A stretch of DNA of 64,000 bases from Hymenobacter baengnokdamensis (GCF_008728635.1 NZ_CP044285.1:1922001-1986000), one strand, 5' to 3'; positions 1 through 8,428 are shown, counted from the stretch's first letter. Made by a program: numbers and translations. The notes: generated by a model not told the origin, from the letters alone.

Positions 1-273
1 ACTCGGGTACATCGGCACGCTGGTAGCCCCGATTTGGGCGATGCCGAAGTCGGCCAGCAGCCACTCGGGCCGGTTCATGCTGATGATGGCCACCTTGTCG
101 TCCTTTTTCAGGCCCAGGCTTAGCAGGCCCAGGCTTACCAGGTTGGCCTGCTGCTGCACCTGCTGTGAGCTGAGCGGTACGTACTGACCATCTGTCTTGG
201 CCGCCAGCGCATCAGGTTTTGGAGATTTCTCGAGTTGAACAGCGAGGATATCGAAGGAGCGACGAGCATCCAT
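1..273 (-). CDS. Long-chain acyl-CoA synthetase (AMP-forming), N-terminal part only
   Basis: This is the first 91 residues of a minus-strand gene that runs off the left edge. The ATG is at 273. The stretch KKDDKVAIISMNRPEWLLAD followed by IAQIGATSVPMYPS is the hallmark N-terminal region of AMP-binding acyl-CoA synthetases, which activate fatty acids to acyl-CoA through an acyl-adenylate. The catalytic P-loop and the adenylate-binding motifs lie outside the window, so substrate chain length cannot be judged. An imperfect 15-bp tandem repeat encodes LSLGL twice near residue 50. It fits the normal family length there, so it is probably native. Confidence 0.85.
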   Translation of the reverse strand, partial: MDARRSFDILAVQLEKSPKPDALAAKTDGQYVPLSSQQVQQQANLVSLGLLSLGLKKDDKVAIISMNRPEWLLADFGIAQIGATSVPMYPS

Positions 274-448
274 AGAAGCGTAGCGAAGCAATAGGTTGGG
301 AATTCAGCGGCTAAAGAAACAAGGTTTTAAGTGAAAAGAGCCCGGTATGCGTTGCGGATTATGAAATAAAGCTGCCGATTTTGAGAAGTAACGGGCGTAA
401 ATTTGGCCCGCACCTGCCGTGGCTCGCCATCGGCGGAAGCGCTTACTG

Positions 449-1606
449 ATGAACCTGGCTCTCTTTTTCGACCCGCTGCCCGATGAGCTGACCGCGCCCG
501 CAACGGTACCAACCAGTGTGGCTGCCTACGCTGCGCGCTTCGCCGAAAACTTTCCGGACTGGCGCCACGCCGACCTGGCCCTGATTGGTCTCGATGAGTG
601 GCGTGGTACGGCGGCCGGCCCGCCGCCGGCCGGCCGGCACGGCGCCAACTGCGTGCGGGAGCGCTTGTATCAGCTGCAGAAAGGCACCGGGCCGCTCCGC
701 CTCGTGGACCTGGGCAACCTGCGCCCCGGCCTTAGCCTGGAAGACACCTACCAGCGCCTGCGCGAAGTGGTGGCGGCCCTGCTCGAAGCCGATACGGTGC
801 CGCTGCTGCTCGGCGGCGGGCATGACCTCGACTGTGGGCAATTTCTGGCTTATGAGGCAATGGGCCAGTCGATTAACTTCGCCGTGGTCGATTCGCGGCC
901 CGATATGGCCCGGCCCAGCGTGGGCACCCCAGCCGAAGAAAGCCACTTGCGCCGCCTGCTCATGCACGAGCCCAACTTTGTGTTTAGCTGCGCGCACCTC
1001 GCTCATCAGCAATACCTTACCCCAACCGAAGTGCTGACGGCTTTCGAGAAGCTGCACTTCGAAACGATGAGCGTGGGCGAGCTGCGCACCGACCGCCGCC
1101 TGGCCGAGCCGGTCTTGCGCCAGGCCAATTTTGTGAGCATCGATATTGCAGCTATTCGCTGGCAGGATGCGCCGGGCTACTACCCGGCCAGTCCGTTTGG
1201 CCTTAGTAATGAGGATGCTACCCAGCTGTGCTGGTACGCCGGCCACAACGCGCAGTTGTCCTCGCTGGGGCTTTATGGCTACCGGCCCGACCACGACCCG
1301 CACGGCCTGGCCGCCGCCACGCTGGCTACCATGCTCTGGTACTTTATCGAAGGCTTTTACCACCGCAAGCCCGAAACCGGCTTTGGCACCTACCGCTTTC
1401 TTACCTATACCCTGGTGCTGCCCGGCACGCCCGCCGAGCTGGTGTTTTATAAGTCGCGCCGGGCCGATAAGTGGTGGATGCAGGTTGAAAGCATGGGCGA
1501 CCAGACCGTGAAGCGCATTGTGCCCTGTACCCATCAGGACTACCTGCACGCGGCCCAGGGCGACCTGCCGCAGCGCTGGATTCGGACCCAGGCGCTCTTA
1601 GGGTAG
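449..1606 (+). CDS. Arginase/formimidoylglutamase-fold protein with altered metal site
   Basis: This 385-residue protein has the ureohydrolase fold. LGGGHD (His125) matches the first metal-binding motif of arginases and formimidoylglutamases. The second motif, usually DAHxD, reads DSRPD (Asp148, Arg150, Asp152). The third, usually SxDxDxxDP, reads SIDIAAIR (Asp232, Ala234). Two of the six usual manganese ligands are therefore replaced, a His by Arg and an Asp by Ala. Family members hydrolyse arginine, agmatine or formimidoylglutamate. This one may be inactive, may hold a single metal, or may do something else. A GTG 30 bases upstream is in frame, but the ATG at 449 gives the normal N terminus MNLALFFDPL. 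No histidine- or arginine-catabolism genes lie nearby. Confidence 0.8.
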   Translation: MNLALFFDPLPDELTAPATVPTSVAAYAARFAENFPDWRHADLALIGLDEWRGTAAGPPPAGRHGANCVRERLYQLQKGTGPLRLVDLGNLRPGLSLEDTYQRLREVVAALLEADTVPLLLGGGHDLDCGQFLAYEAMGQSINFAVVDSRPDMARPSVGTPAEESHLRRLLMHEPNFVFSCAHLAHQQYLTPTEVLTAFEKLHFETMSVGELRTDRRLAEPVLRQANFVSIDIAAIRWQDAPGYYPASPFGLSNEDATQLCWYAGHNAQLSSLGLYGYRPDHDPHGLAAATLATMLWYFIEGFYHRKPETGFGTYRFLTYTLVLPGTPAELVFYKSRRADKWWMQVESMGDQTVKRIVPCTHQDYLHAAQGDLPQRWIRTQALLG

Positions 1607-1657
1607 TCAGCCGAGCCAGTTAGCGCAAAGAAGATAAGCCTGCCAACAAAAAACCGA

Positions 1658-1915
1658 ATGAGCCTGACAGCTGACCACGAACCGCCGGCAACGTACACCA
1701 GAAGCCAGCTGGCTTTGCGCAACGGCCAGGACCGCGCCGAGATATGGGTGGCGTACCAGGGGCGGATTTACGATGTTACCCGCTCGCGGCTCTGGCAGCG
1801 CGGCAATCACTACGAGCACTGGGCCGGCCAGGACCTTACGCAGGAGCTTGACAAAGATGCGCCGCACCTGGCCACGGTGTTTGATAAATTCAGTGTAGTA
1901 GGCTTGCTGAGATAA
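1658..1915 (+). CDS. Small cytochrome b5-like heme-binding domain protein
   Basis: This 85-residue protein has no signal peptide or membrane segment. It matches the short prokaryotic cytochrome b5-like fold: WVAYQGRIYDVTRSRLW, then HYEHWAGQDLTQEL, then APH. The His in the HYEHWAGQDLT block and the His of APHL are the probable axial heme ligands. Proteins of this type bind heme or other hydrophobic ligands and act in electron transfer, but the partner cannot be inferred here. It starts 51 bases after the arginase-like gene on the same strand and may be co-transcribed with it. It is followed by a very A+T-rich stretch (1913-1942) ahead of murQ. Confidence 0.75.
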   Translation: MSLTADHEPPATYTRSQLALRNGQDRAEIWVAYQGRIYDVTRSRLWQRGNHYEHWAGQDLTQELDKDAPHLATVFDKFSVVGLLR

Positions 1916-1944
1916 TATATATTTTATTTAATATAAATAATCAG

Positions 1945-2742
1945 GTGACAACCGAGACCTCATCCGAGTACAACGACCTCGAAACCTTGTCTACCGCGAC
2001 GCTGCTCGCCGGGATGAATCAGCTCGACCAGACGGTGCCGCTGGCCGTGCAAAAAGCGCTGCCGCAGATAGAGCAGCTCGTTGAAGCTATCGTAGGCCGG
2101 CTGCGAGCCGGCGGGCGTCTCTTTTACATCGGGGCCGGCACCAGCGGCCGGCTGGGCGTAGTAGATGCTTCCGAGTGCCCCCCCACGTTTGGGGTGCCCG
2201 CCGGGCTGGTCGTGGGCATCATTGCCGGCGGCGATGGCGCTATCCGGCAGGCCGTGGAGGGCGCGGAAGATAATGCCACCCAGGCCTGGCTTGATTTACA
2301 GCAGTTTGACATCAGCGAAAAGGATGTGCTGGTCGGCATCGCGGCCTCGGGGCGCACGCCCTACGTGATAGGGGGCTTGCAGGCTGCCCGGCAGGCAGGC
2401 CTGGCTACCGGGTGCGTGGTCTGTAACGCGGGCTCGGCGGTAGCCGGTGCCAGCGAGTTTCCGGTAGAGGTTGTTACCGGCCCCGAGTTCATAACCGGCA
2501 GCACACGCCTCAAAGCCGGCACGGCTCAGAAGCTGGTACTCAATATGCTGACTACTGCCACCTTTATTCGTCTGGGCCGGGTAAAAGGCAATAAGATGGT
2601 CGATATGCAGCTCAGCAACGACAAGCTGGTGGAGCGAGGCCAGCGGATGCTCATGGACGAGCTGGCCATTCCGGCGGCCGAAGCCGCGGCCCTGCTGCGG
2701 GCACATGGCTCGGTACGGGCCGCACTCGACGCCCGGCAGTAG
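1945..2742 (+). CDS. murQ: N-acetylmuramic acid 6-phosphate etherase
   Basis: MurQ cleaves the lactyl ether of MurNAc-6-phosphate to give GlcNAc-6-phosphate and D-lactate during cytoplasmic recycling of cell-wall sugars. The 265-residue protein has a SIS domain with GAGTSGRLGVVDASECPPTF and EGAEDN. Glu77 and Glu108 are 31 residues apart, exactly like the catalytic Glu83 and Glu114 of E. coli MurQ. The C terminus (LLRAHGSVRAAL) resembles the UBA-like tail of the family. The start is a GTG at 1945. It keeps the N-terminal TSSEYNDLETLST block that orthologues share, and no ATG lies close by. No other muropeptide-recycling gene is adjacent. Confidence 0.93.
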   Translation: MTTETSSEYNDLETLSTATLLAGMNQLDQTVPLAVQKALPQIEQLVEAIVGRLRAGGRLFYIGAGTSGRLGVVDASECPPTFGVPAGLVVGIIAGGDGAIRQAVEGAEDNATQAWLDLQQFDISEKDVLVGIAASGRTPYVIGGLQAARQAGLATGCVVCNAGSAVAGASEFPVEVVTGPEFITGSTRLKAGTAQKLVLNMLTTATFIRLGRVKGNKMVDMQLSNDKLVERGQRMLMDELAIPAAEAAALLRAHGSVRAALDARQ

Positions 2743-2866
2743 CTAATGGGCTCGTAATAATTGAGCTTGAAAATCAGGCAGAAAGACCGACTCTGCCGGC
2801 CGGGCCCGAACGATTCGCCGCGCGCCGCGTTTTGCCGGATGGCAGCCTCAATCGGCCTCCCTGACT

Positions 2867-3433
2867 ATGCACACCATCGAACCGCACTACAACTGGATTG
2901 AGCAGTACTCGGCTGCCGAAGACGCCCGCTCGCCCTTGTTTGGCGCGGAATACAGCCTCGATACGTTTAGTAATACTATTTACGGCTATTACATTCATCC
3001 ACAATGGGATAGCCTGGAATCGGACACCTTGTTCTTTAAGATTCTGTGGGCCGACTACGACGATGGGACCGCCATTCTGGAGTTTATCGGCGAATGGAAT
3101 GACGCCATTGAAAACGATATTATGAGCCTCAAGCGCAACATCCTTGATGTGCTGGTGCATGAGGGCGTTCGGCGCTTTGTGCTCATCGGCGAAAACGTGT
3201 TTAATTTTCACGGTTCTGACGATAGCTATTACGAGGAATGGTTTGAGGATGTGGAAGATGGCTGGATTGCCGGCATCAACTTTCAGGACCACGTGCGGCG
3301 CGAGATGGCGCAGTATAGCCTCGACCAGTACATCAACTTTGGGGGCACGCTCGACGACCTGCCGTGGCGTACCTATGAGCCGCGCCGGCTGGTTGAGGAA
3401 GTGGAAGGCATTCTGCGCCACCGTCTGGGCTGA
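2867..3433 (+). CDS. Conserved hypothetical acidic protein
   Basis: This is a 188-residue soluble protein without a signal peptide or membrane segment. It is rich in acidic and aromatic residues, for example a GSDDSYYEEWFEDVEDGW stretch near the middle. I do not recognise a characterised domain. Clean codon use, an ATG with a normal upstream gap and a strong terminator right after the stop (3464-3499) make it a real gene. The alternation of hydrophobic strands with helices suggests an alpha/beta fold. No function is proposed. Confidence 0.75.
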   Translation: MHTIEPHYNWIEQYSAAEDARSPLFGAEYSLDTFSNTIYGYYIHPQWDSLESDTLFFKILWADYDDGTAILEFIGEWNDAIENDIMSLKRNILDVLVHEGVRRFVLIGENVFNFHGSDDSYYEEWFEDVEDGWIAGINFQDHVRREMAQYSLDQYINFGGTLDDLPWRTYEPRRLVEEVEGILRHRLG

Positions 3434-3463
3434 GGCAGGTGCTGGCTAACCAGGTAGCCAGTA

Positions 3464-3499
3464 AAAAAGGGAAGCCGGCAGTTGCCAGCTTCCCTTTTT
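3464..3499. terminator. Bidirectional intrinsic terminator
   Basis: A 17-bp stem with one mismatch (AAAAAGGGAAGC... / ...GCTTCCCTTTTT) closes on a two-base loop and has A/T runs on both sides. It lies between the convergent 188-residue gene and the small exported-protein gene, so it can serve both strands. Confidence 0.85.
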
Positions 3500-3519
3500 A
3501 GCAAAAGGCCGTTCCAAAA

Positions 3520-3786
3520 TTAGTTTTTCTTGGATTTGCGCTCGCGCTTTGTGTCAGTGTCCTTGTCTTCCTTTTCAGCACCGGGGGCATCGGTCACGAT
3601 GCGGCGCTGCTCAGCTACCGTACCCTTGTACACCTCCGGGCCGGTCTGCTTACGCAGCTTGCGCTGCTTTTTCATCTCCTGTTTGCTCATAGGGGTTTGA
3701 CCCGGAGCAGTTTGAGTAGCCACTGTAGCAGTAGCGTAGGCGGCAGTAGCGCCAGTTAGCAAGGCTGCAAAAAGAATGTATTTCAT
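3520..3786 (-). CDS. Small exported basic/charged protein
   Basis: This 88-residue protein has a clear signal peptide (MKYILFAALLTGATAAYATA). The mature part is almost entirely charged and polar: a Lys/Arg-rich segment (MSKQEMKKQRKLRKQ) followed by an acidic-basic tail ending KRERKSKKN. It is predicted to be disordered in the periplasm. No domain is recognised. Small exported proteins of this composition are common in Hymenobacter-like genomes, but their role is unknown. Confidence 0.7.
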   Translation of the reverse strand: MKYILFAALLTGATAAYATATVATQTAPGQTPMSKQEMKKQRKLRKQTGPEVYKGTVAEQRRIVTDAPGAEKEDKDTDTKRERKSKKN

Positions 3787-3989
3787 GATGTAGTAGATGG
3801 ATGCGGAAAGATAAGTAGCAAATTTCAGACCTTATACAAAAATCGCAGCCGCCAGAATTTTATTATGCGTACTTTTTTTTGCATTATACGCCCGCAGCGC
3901 TGATGTGGTCATTTTAGCGACTATTATTTTTTCGAGAACAAGCGTCAAGTATAGCGAAAGTAAGGCTTTCTTCGCAAACACGACTCGTA

Positions 3990-4021
3990 AAAAAAGCTCT
4001 GCTTGAAAGCAGAGCTTTTTT
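3990..4021 (-). terminator. Intrinsic terminator of the 73-residue lipoprotein gene
   Basis: A 14-bp stem (A-run, GCTCTGCT, loop TGAA, AGCAGAGC, T-run) lies 28 bases past the stop of the minus-strand lipoprotein gene. The symmetrical A and T runs would also let it work on the plus strand. The 262-base stretch 3787-4048 around it is A+T-rich and holds no gene I can support. It should carry the promoter of the 3520-3786 gene. Confidence 0.8.
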
Positions 4022-4048
4022 AGTAAACCGGGCCAGGCCGGGTACTAT

Positions 4049-4270
4049 TTATTTTTTCTTGGTCGTATCAGCCTGCGATTTGATAGCATCGGCAGCATCC
4101 GAACCGGCTTTCTTGGTCGAGTCGGCCGAAGCTTCCATTTTAGCAGCATCGGCATTGGCGGCAGCCTGCACGGCATCGCCTTGCTTATCGGCAGCCTCTT
4201 CTTTTTTGCTGCTGCACGAAGTGAACGAAAGCGAAGCGGCGGCTACGGCAAGAAACAGTACTTTTTTCAT
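4049..4270 (-). CDS. Small lipoprotein, Ala/Lys-rich
   Basis: This 73-residue protein has a lipoprotein signal peptide. The lipobox LSFTSC puts the lipidated Cys at residue 19. The mature part is a low-complexity helix rich in Ala, Asp and Lys (for example DAVQAAANADAAKMEASAD) ending TTKKK. That composition suggests an extended amphipathic helix tethered to the membrane. No characterised family is recognised. It has its own terminator, so it is probably monocistronic. Confidence 0.72.
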   Translation of the reverse strand: MKKVLFLAVAAASLSFTSCSSKKEEAADKQGDAVQAAANADAAKMEASADSTKKAGSDAADAIKSQADTTKKK

Positions 4271-4356
4271 GGTCGGGGGAAGTTAATGATGATTTTCCGG
4301 CTTTAATACCCCTCAATGGTTGAGGTAACCCAACGCTGATAAAAATAAGGTGAGCC

Positions 4357-5676
4357 CTATTTTTTGCGGAATGCCAGGCCGATGGGCACACCCTTGAAAT
4401 CGAAGTGCTCGCGCAGGCGGTTTTCGAGGTAGCGGGCGTACGAATCGGGGATATACTGCGGCAGGTTGCAGAAAAAGGCAAACACCGGGTTGTGCGTAGG
4501 CAGCTGGGTAGCATACTTGATGCGCACCATTTTACCCTTTTGAATGGGTGGCGGGTATTTCTCGATTTCCTTCAGCATCACGTCGTTGAGCTGCGAAGTC
4601 GGGATTTTCTTCCGCTTGTTGCTATATACTTCCATGATAACCTCCAGGGCCTTGTGCACGCGCTGCTTGTTGAGCACCGAAATAAACAGCACCGGTGGGT
4701 AGGCAATGGGCGCAATTTTCTCCATAATCTTGGCCTCAAAGTCGCGGGCGGTATTCGTTTCCTTGCCCTCGATTAAGTCCCACTTATTCACCAGGATAAC
4801 GATACCCTTGCGGTTGCGGTCGGCCAGCGCGATGATGCTTACGTCCTGGGCCTCAATGCTGCGGCTGGCATCGAGCAGGATAACGCACACGTCGGATGCC
4901 TCCATGGCGCGCAGCGTGCGCATGTTGGAGTAAAACTCCACGTCTTCGTTGACGCGCGCCTTACGGCGCAGGCCCGCCGTATCGACGAGCATAAACTCGT
5001 GGCCGAAGGCGCTGTACTTGGCTTCGATTGAGTCGCGGGTAGTGCCGGCTACGTCGGTTACAATGCTGCGCTCTTCGCCCAGCAACAGGTTGACAAACGA
5101 TGACTTACCGACGTTGGGGCGGCCCAGAATAGCGATGCGCGGCAGGCCGGCATTAGGCTCTTCCTCGCCTGCTTCGTCGAAGTGACTCACCACGGCGTCG
5201 AGCAGCTCGCCGGTGCCCGAGCCGTTCTGCGAGCTGATGGCAAATACTTCGGTATCGCCGAGACCCAGGGCGTAGAACTCGCCCGAGCCCTGCGCCCGCA
5301 GGTTGGTATCGGCCTTATTGGCAACCAGATAAATCGGCTTCTTGCTCTGGTAGCGGCGCAGCACGCCGGCAAATTCCTCATCCAGCCCGTGCAGGCCAGC
5401 ATCGGCATCCACCATGAAGAGGATAACGTCGGCCTCGTCGATGGCCAGCTTTACCTGGCGGTTAATTTCGCTCTCGAAAATATCGTCCGAGTTATGCACG
5501 TAGCCGCCGGTATCAATGACGGTAAAGTTGTGGCCGGTCCAGTCGCCGTAGCCGTAGTGGCGGTCGCGGGTTACCCCGCTCTGGTTGTCCATAATGGCCT
5601 GGCGGCGACCCACCAGCCGGTTGAACAGGGTGGATTTGCCCACATTGGGGCGGCCCACTATTGCAATGGTATTCAT
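4357..5676 (-). CDS. der: Ribosome biogenesis GTPase Der (EngA)
   Basis: Der has two tandem GTPase domains and acts in late assembly of the 50S subunit in the cytoplasm. Both P-loops are visible (GRPNVGKSTL at the N terminus and GRPNVGKSSF mid-protein), with DTGG and DTAG switch II motifs, NKAD and NKWD specificity motifs, and a C-terminal KH-like domain. The length of 439 residues is normal. The frame stays open upstream, but those codons come from a palindromic repeat (5749-5822). The ATG at 5676 (MNTIAIVGRPNVGKST) is the family start. It lies downstream of era on the same strand, with the repeat between them. Confidence 0.97.
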   Translation of the reverse strand: MNTIAIVGRPNVGKSTLFNRLVGRRQAIMDNQSGVTRDRHYGYGDWTGHNFTVIDTGGYVHNSDDIFESEINRQVKLAIDEADVILFMVDADAGLHGLDEEFAGVLRRYQSKKPIYLVANKADTNLRAQGSGEFYALGLGDTEVFAISSQNGSGTGELLDAVVSHFDEAGEEEPNAGLPRIAILGRPNVGKSSFVNLLLGEERSIVTDVAGTTRDSIEAKYSAFGHEFMLVDTAGLRRKARVNEDVEFYSNMRTLRAMEASDVCVILLDASRSIEAQDVSIIALADRNRKGIVILVNKWDLIEGKETNTARDFEAKIMEKIAPIAYPPVLFISVLNKQRVHKALEVIMEVYSNKRKKIPTSQLNDVMLKEIEKYPPPIQKGKMVRIKYATQLPTHNPVFAFFCNLPQYIPDSYARYLENRLREHFDFKGVPIGLAFRKK

Positions 5677-5748
5677 GTAGTTGCCTCCAGCCACCGGCCC
5701 GACCTTGGCGCGGCAGTACCCGGAGTAATTAGGGTTAAAATGGTCGCT

Positions 5749-5822
5749 GTAGCGTGGACTCTGCGAGTCCGCGCGTGGGTTTTGTTGTCGTACTACGCAC
5801 GGACTCGCAGAGTCCACGCTAC
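5749..5822. repeat. REP-like palindromic element between era and der
   Basis: Two 28-base arms (GTAGCGTGGACTCTGCGAGT... and its reverse complement, one mismatch) flank an 18-base loop (5777-5794). It begins two bases beyond the stop codon of era and lies 73 bases upstream of der. Its shape, a G+C-rich near-perfect hairpin in an intergenic gap, is that of a repetitive extragenic palindrome. It could stabilise or attenuate the era-der transcript. Whether it is repeated elsewhere in the genome cannot be seen here. Confidence 0.7.
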
Positions 5823-5823
5823 C

Positions 5824-6720
5824 TTACTGGTAGCCGAAGCGGCTCAGCGCTTTGGCATCGGTGCGCCAGTTCTCGTTCACTTTCACGAACAATTCCAGGA
5901 ACACTTTCTTCTGAAAGAATTTCTCCATTTCCTCGCGGGCCCAGGTGCCGACTTTCTTCAGCGCCTCCCCTTTGGCCCCGATGATAATACCTTTCTGGCT
6001 ATTGCGCTCTACGTAGATAACGCCGCGAATACGAATGATATCATCATCTTCCTTAAACTCCTCAATGGTAACCTCGCAGCTGTAAGGAACTTCCTTTTTA
6101 TAAAGCTTGAAGATTTTTTCGCGCACCATCTCGGCAGCAAAAAAGCGCTCAGGCTTATCGGTCAGCTCATCTTTGGGGTAATAGGGTGGGTGCAGGGGCA
6201 GCTTTTCGAGCACCAGTTCCAGCACGTGCTCGGTACCAAAGGCATTGAGGGCCGAGATGGGCAGAATGTGCGTAGCATTGGGCAGCTCTTCCTGCCAGAA
6301 GGCTAGCTTGGCTTCCACATCGGCCTGGTCGGCCTGGTCTATCTTATTGACCAGCACGATGATGGGCGTGTCCTCCGTTTTGCGCAGGCGCTCGATAACG
6401 GGCTCTTCATCGTGTTTTTCGTATATATCAGTTACGAAGAGTATGACGTCGGCATCTTCCAGCGACGAGTACACGAAGGCCATCATGGCGTTGTGCAGCT
6501 CGTACTTGGGCTGAATAATGCCGGGCGTGTCGGAGTAGATAAGCTGAAAATCAGCACCGTTGAGAATGCCCAGGATGCGGTGGCGCGTCGTTTGGGCCTT
6601 GCTCGTGACGATGCTCAGGCGCTCGCCTACCAGGGCATTCATCAGCGTGGACTTGCCCACGTTGGGCTTGCCGATGATGCTGACGAAGCCGGCACGGTGA
6701 GGCTGAGTTTCAGGATTCAC
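5824..6720 (-). CDS. era: GTPase Era
   Basis: Era binds the 3' end of 16S rRNA and helps mature the 30S subunit. The 298-residue protein shows the G1 motif GKPNVGKSTLMNAL, the switch II motif DTPG, the specificity motif NKID, and a C-terminal KH domain with IIGAKGEALKKVG. The start is a GTG at 6720. No in-frame ATG precedes the GTPase domain at a sensible distance, and this start gives the usual short N-terminal leader. It is the first gene of a probable era-der unit. The 213-base gap to the divergent hemH should hold both promoters. Confidence 0.96.
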   Translation of the reverse strand: MNPETQPHRAGFVSIIGKPNVGKSTLMNALVGERLSIVTSKAQTTRHRILGILNGADFQLIYSDTPGIIQPKYELHNAMMAFVYSSLEDADVILFVTDIYEKHDEEPVIERLRKTEDTPIIVLVNKIDQADQADVEAKLAFWQEELPNATHILPISALNAFGTEHVLELVLEKLPLHPPYYPKDELTDKPERFFAAEMVREKIFKLYKKEVPYSCEVTIEEFKEDDDIIRIRGVIYVERNSQKGIIIGAKGEALKKVGTWAREEMEKFFQKKVFLELFVKVNENWRTDAKALSRFGYQ

Positions 6721-6933
6721 GATGGATAGAGTTGATTTTGAGGCCGCAAAGGTACGACGCCAAGCCGCGACTAGCGGCCAGTGACTAAATACTAGCGATT
6801 TTTACAGGCATATTGTAGCCTAAACGCATGGAATTTGGTTTAAGCTTCAAGTTAACCTAAACTGCCTGCCTACAGCTGAGCTGGAGCTGCTAAAGCCCTG
6901 GTCAGTAGCCACTGAGCATTAGTCACTATTTAA

Positions 6934-7971
6934 ATGTCTACCCCTACCCGCCGCATTGGCCTTTTGCTGGTAAACCTTGGCACGCCCGACTCGCCCCAGA
7001 CCGGCGACGTGCGCCGCTATCTCAATGAATTTCTGACCGATGCCCGCGTGGTGGACATGCCGGCGGCCGTGCGCTACCCGCTTTTTCAGGGCTTGGTAGT
7101 GCCGCTGCGCGCCCCCAAGTCGGCCAAGATTTATCAGCAGCTGTGGGATGCCGACCGGGGCTCGCCACTGCTCTTTCACGGCCTCGACCTGAAGGCGGCG
7201 GTGCAGCGCGAGCTAGGCGATGGCTACGTAGTGGCGTTTGGCATGCGCTACCAGAAGCCCGGCATTGAGCAGGCGCTCGAAGAGCTGCGGCAGGCGGCCG
7301 TCGACCGCATTATTGTGCTGCCGCTGTTTCCGCAGTACGCATCGGCCAGCACGGGCTCGGTGCAGGAAAAAGTGATGGATATTGTCAAGGACTGGTGGGT
7401 AGTGCCTAGCATCAACTTCATCAGCCAGTTTGCCACTGAGCCGGGCTTTATTGCCAGCATTGTGGCGCGGGGCCGGGCCGCCATGGCCGAGCGCTCGTTC
7501 GACCACGTAGTATTAAGCTACCACGGCATACCCGAGCGGCACGTGAAGAAGGGCGACCCAACCAACTACTGCCAATTTGGAGCGTGCTGCAACTCGCTGA
7601 CGCCAGCCAATCAGTATTGCTACCGGGCGCAGTGCTTTGCCACCTCGCGGCTGGTGGCGGCGGGCCTGGGCCTGCGCGATGACCAGTACACCGTGACTTT
7701 CCAGAGCCGCCTGCAAAGCCGCCTGCGCGACCCCTGGCTGAAGCCCTACACCGACGAGGTACTCAAGGAGTTTCCGGCCAAAGGCATCAAGAGCGTGCTG
7801 GCTTTTTCGCCGGCCTTTGTGGCCGACTGCCTCGAAACGACCATTGAAGTAGGCATAGAGTTTCGCGAGCTGTTCGAAGAAAACGGCGGTGAGCACTGGC
7901 AGCTGGTGCCTTCGCTCAACTCGGAGCCGTATTGGGTGAAGGCCGTGGCCGACATGGTACGAAATAGTTAA
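6934..7971 (+). CDS. hemH: Ferrochelatase
   Basis: HemH inserts Fe(2+) into protoporphyrin IX, the last step of protoheme synthesis. The 345-residue protein has the family's N-terminal VNLGTPDSP block, the catalytic His in VLSYHGIPERHVKKGD and the conserved Glu in AFSPAFVADCLETTIEV. A Cys-rich segment (YCQFGACC then CYRAQC) sits after the catalytic His, where several bacterial ferrochelatases carry extra cysteines; whether it binds a cluster is not known. It stands alone, divergent from era, and ends at a bidirectional terminator. Confidence 0.96.
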   Translation: MSTPTRRIGLLLVNLGTPDSPQTGDVRRYLNEFLTDARVVDMPAAVRYPLFQGLVVPLRAPKSAKIYQQLWDADRGSPLLFHGLDLKAAVQRELGDGYVVAFGMRYQKPGIEQALEELRQAAVDRIIVLPLFPQYASASTGSVQEKVMDIVKDWWVVPSINFISQFATEPGFIASIVARGRAAMAERSFDHVVLSYHGIPERHVKKGDPTNYCQFGACCNSLTPANQYCYRAQCFATSRLVAAGLGLRDDQYTVTFQSRLQSRLRDPWLKPYTDEVLKEFPAKGIKSVLAFSPAFVADCLETTIEVGIEFRELFEENGGEHWQLVPSLNSEPYWVKAVADMVRNS

Positions 7972-7986
7972 CCGCTTATATAGCAA

Positions 7987-8026
7987 AAAGAGCGTCGCGC
8001 TGCTAACACGCAGTACGACGCTCTTT
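7987..8026. terminator. Bidirectional terminator between hemH and the PRC-barrel gene
   Basis: An 11-bp stem (AAAGAGCGTCG / CGACGCTCTTT) encloses an 18-base loop that itself contains a CTGC/GCAG pairing. It lies between two convergent genes, 15 bases from each stop. Confidence 0.75.
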
Positions 8027-8041
8027 AAAAGAGGTCAGGCC

Positions 8042-8428
8042 TTAAACGGCCAGCGCCCGCAGCATGGCGTCTTCGAGGTCGGGCGGCAGCATAAAATCGA
8101 CGAAAGGTGGGTAGCTATGCACGGTATCCCGGCTAAGTGCCGTGACGAATACGTTGCTGCCTTCGGTGTCGAGGTTCACGGCGGAAAGGGGCAGCAAAAT
8201 GCGTCGGTCGGCGTGGGGGCCGGGCGGTGGCACGCCGGGCAGTCCCTCTGCCAGCTGCACATTCAGATAAAGTACCCGTTGCGAAACGGGGTCTACTAGC
8301 AGCTCCTGCACAGTGCCAAAGGCGTGGCCGTCGCGGCCACGCACGGGCCAGCCGCGGGGGTCGGGGTCGCCGGTAGCCATTTCGAAGTTGGGCAGGTCGC
8401 GCAGGCGACGTAAAATAGGAGCTTGCAT
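8042..8428 (-). CDS. PRC-barrel domain protein
   Basis: This 128-residue cytoplasmic protein carries a PRC-barrel fold: WPVRGRDGHAFGTVQELLVD, then RVLYLNVQL, then RRILLPLSAVNLD. PRC-barrels occur in photosynthetic reaction-centre H subunits, in RimM and in many small stress-related proteins. This stand-alone form has no known partner. The ATG at 8428 is preferred; an in-frame TTG at 8443 would overlap the upstream gene by four bases. It follows the membrane-anchored gene at 8440-9060 so closely that the two are surely co-transcribed. Confidence 0.78.
   Translation of the reverse strand: MQAPILRRLRDLPNFEMATGDPDPRGWPVRGRDGHAFGTVQELLVDPVSQRVLYLNVQLAEGLPGVPPPGPHADRRILLPLSAVNLDTEGSNVFVTALSRDTVHSYPPFVDFMLPPDLEDAMLRALAV

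Noticed and set aside
100..150. 15-bp tandem repeat in the acyl-CoA synthetase gene
   Set aside because: The two copies differ at the edge, and the LSLGL repeat fits the normal family length, so it is not a recent duplication.
443..1549. Long open frame opposite the arginase-like gene
   Set aside because: It mirrors the G+C-rich codon pattern of the real gene, has no known motif, and the plus-strand frame has clear family motifs.
5182..6306. Long plus-strand frame opposite der and era
   Set aside because: It crosses two established GTPase genes and the repeat between them, and no protein family fits it.
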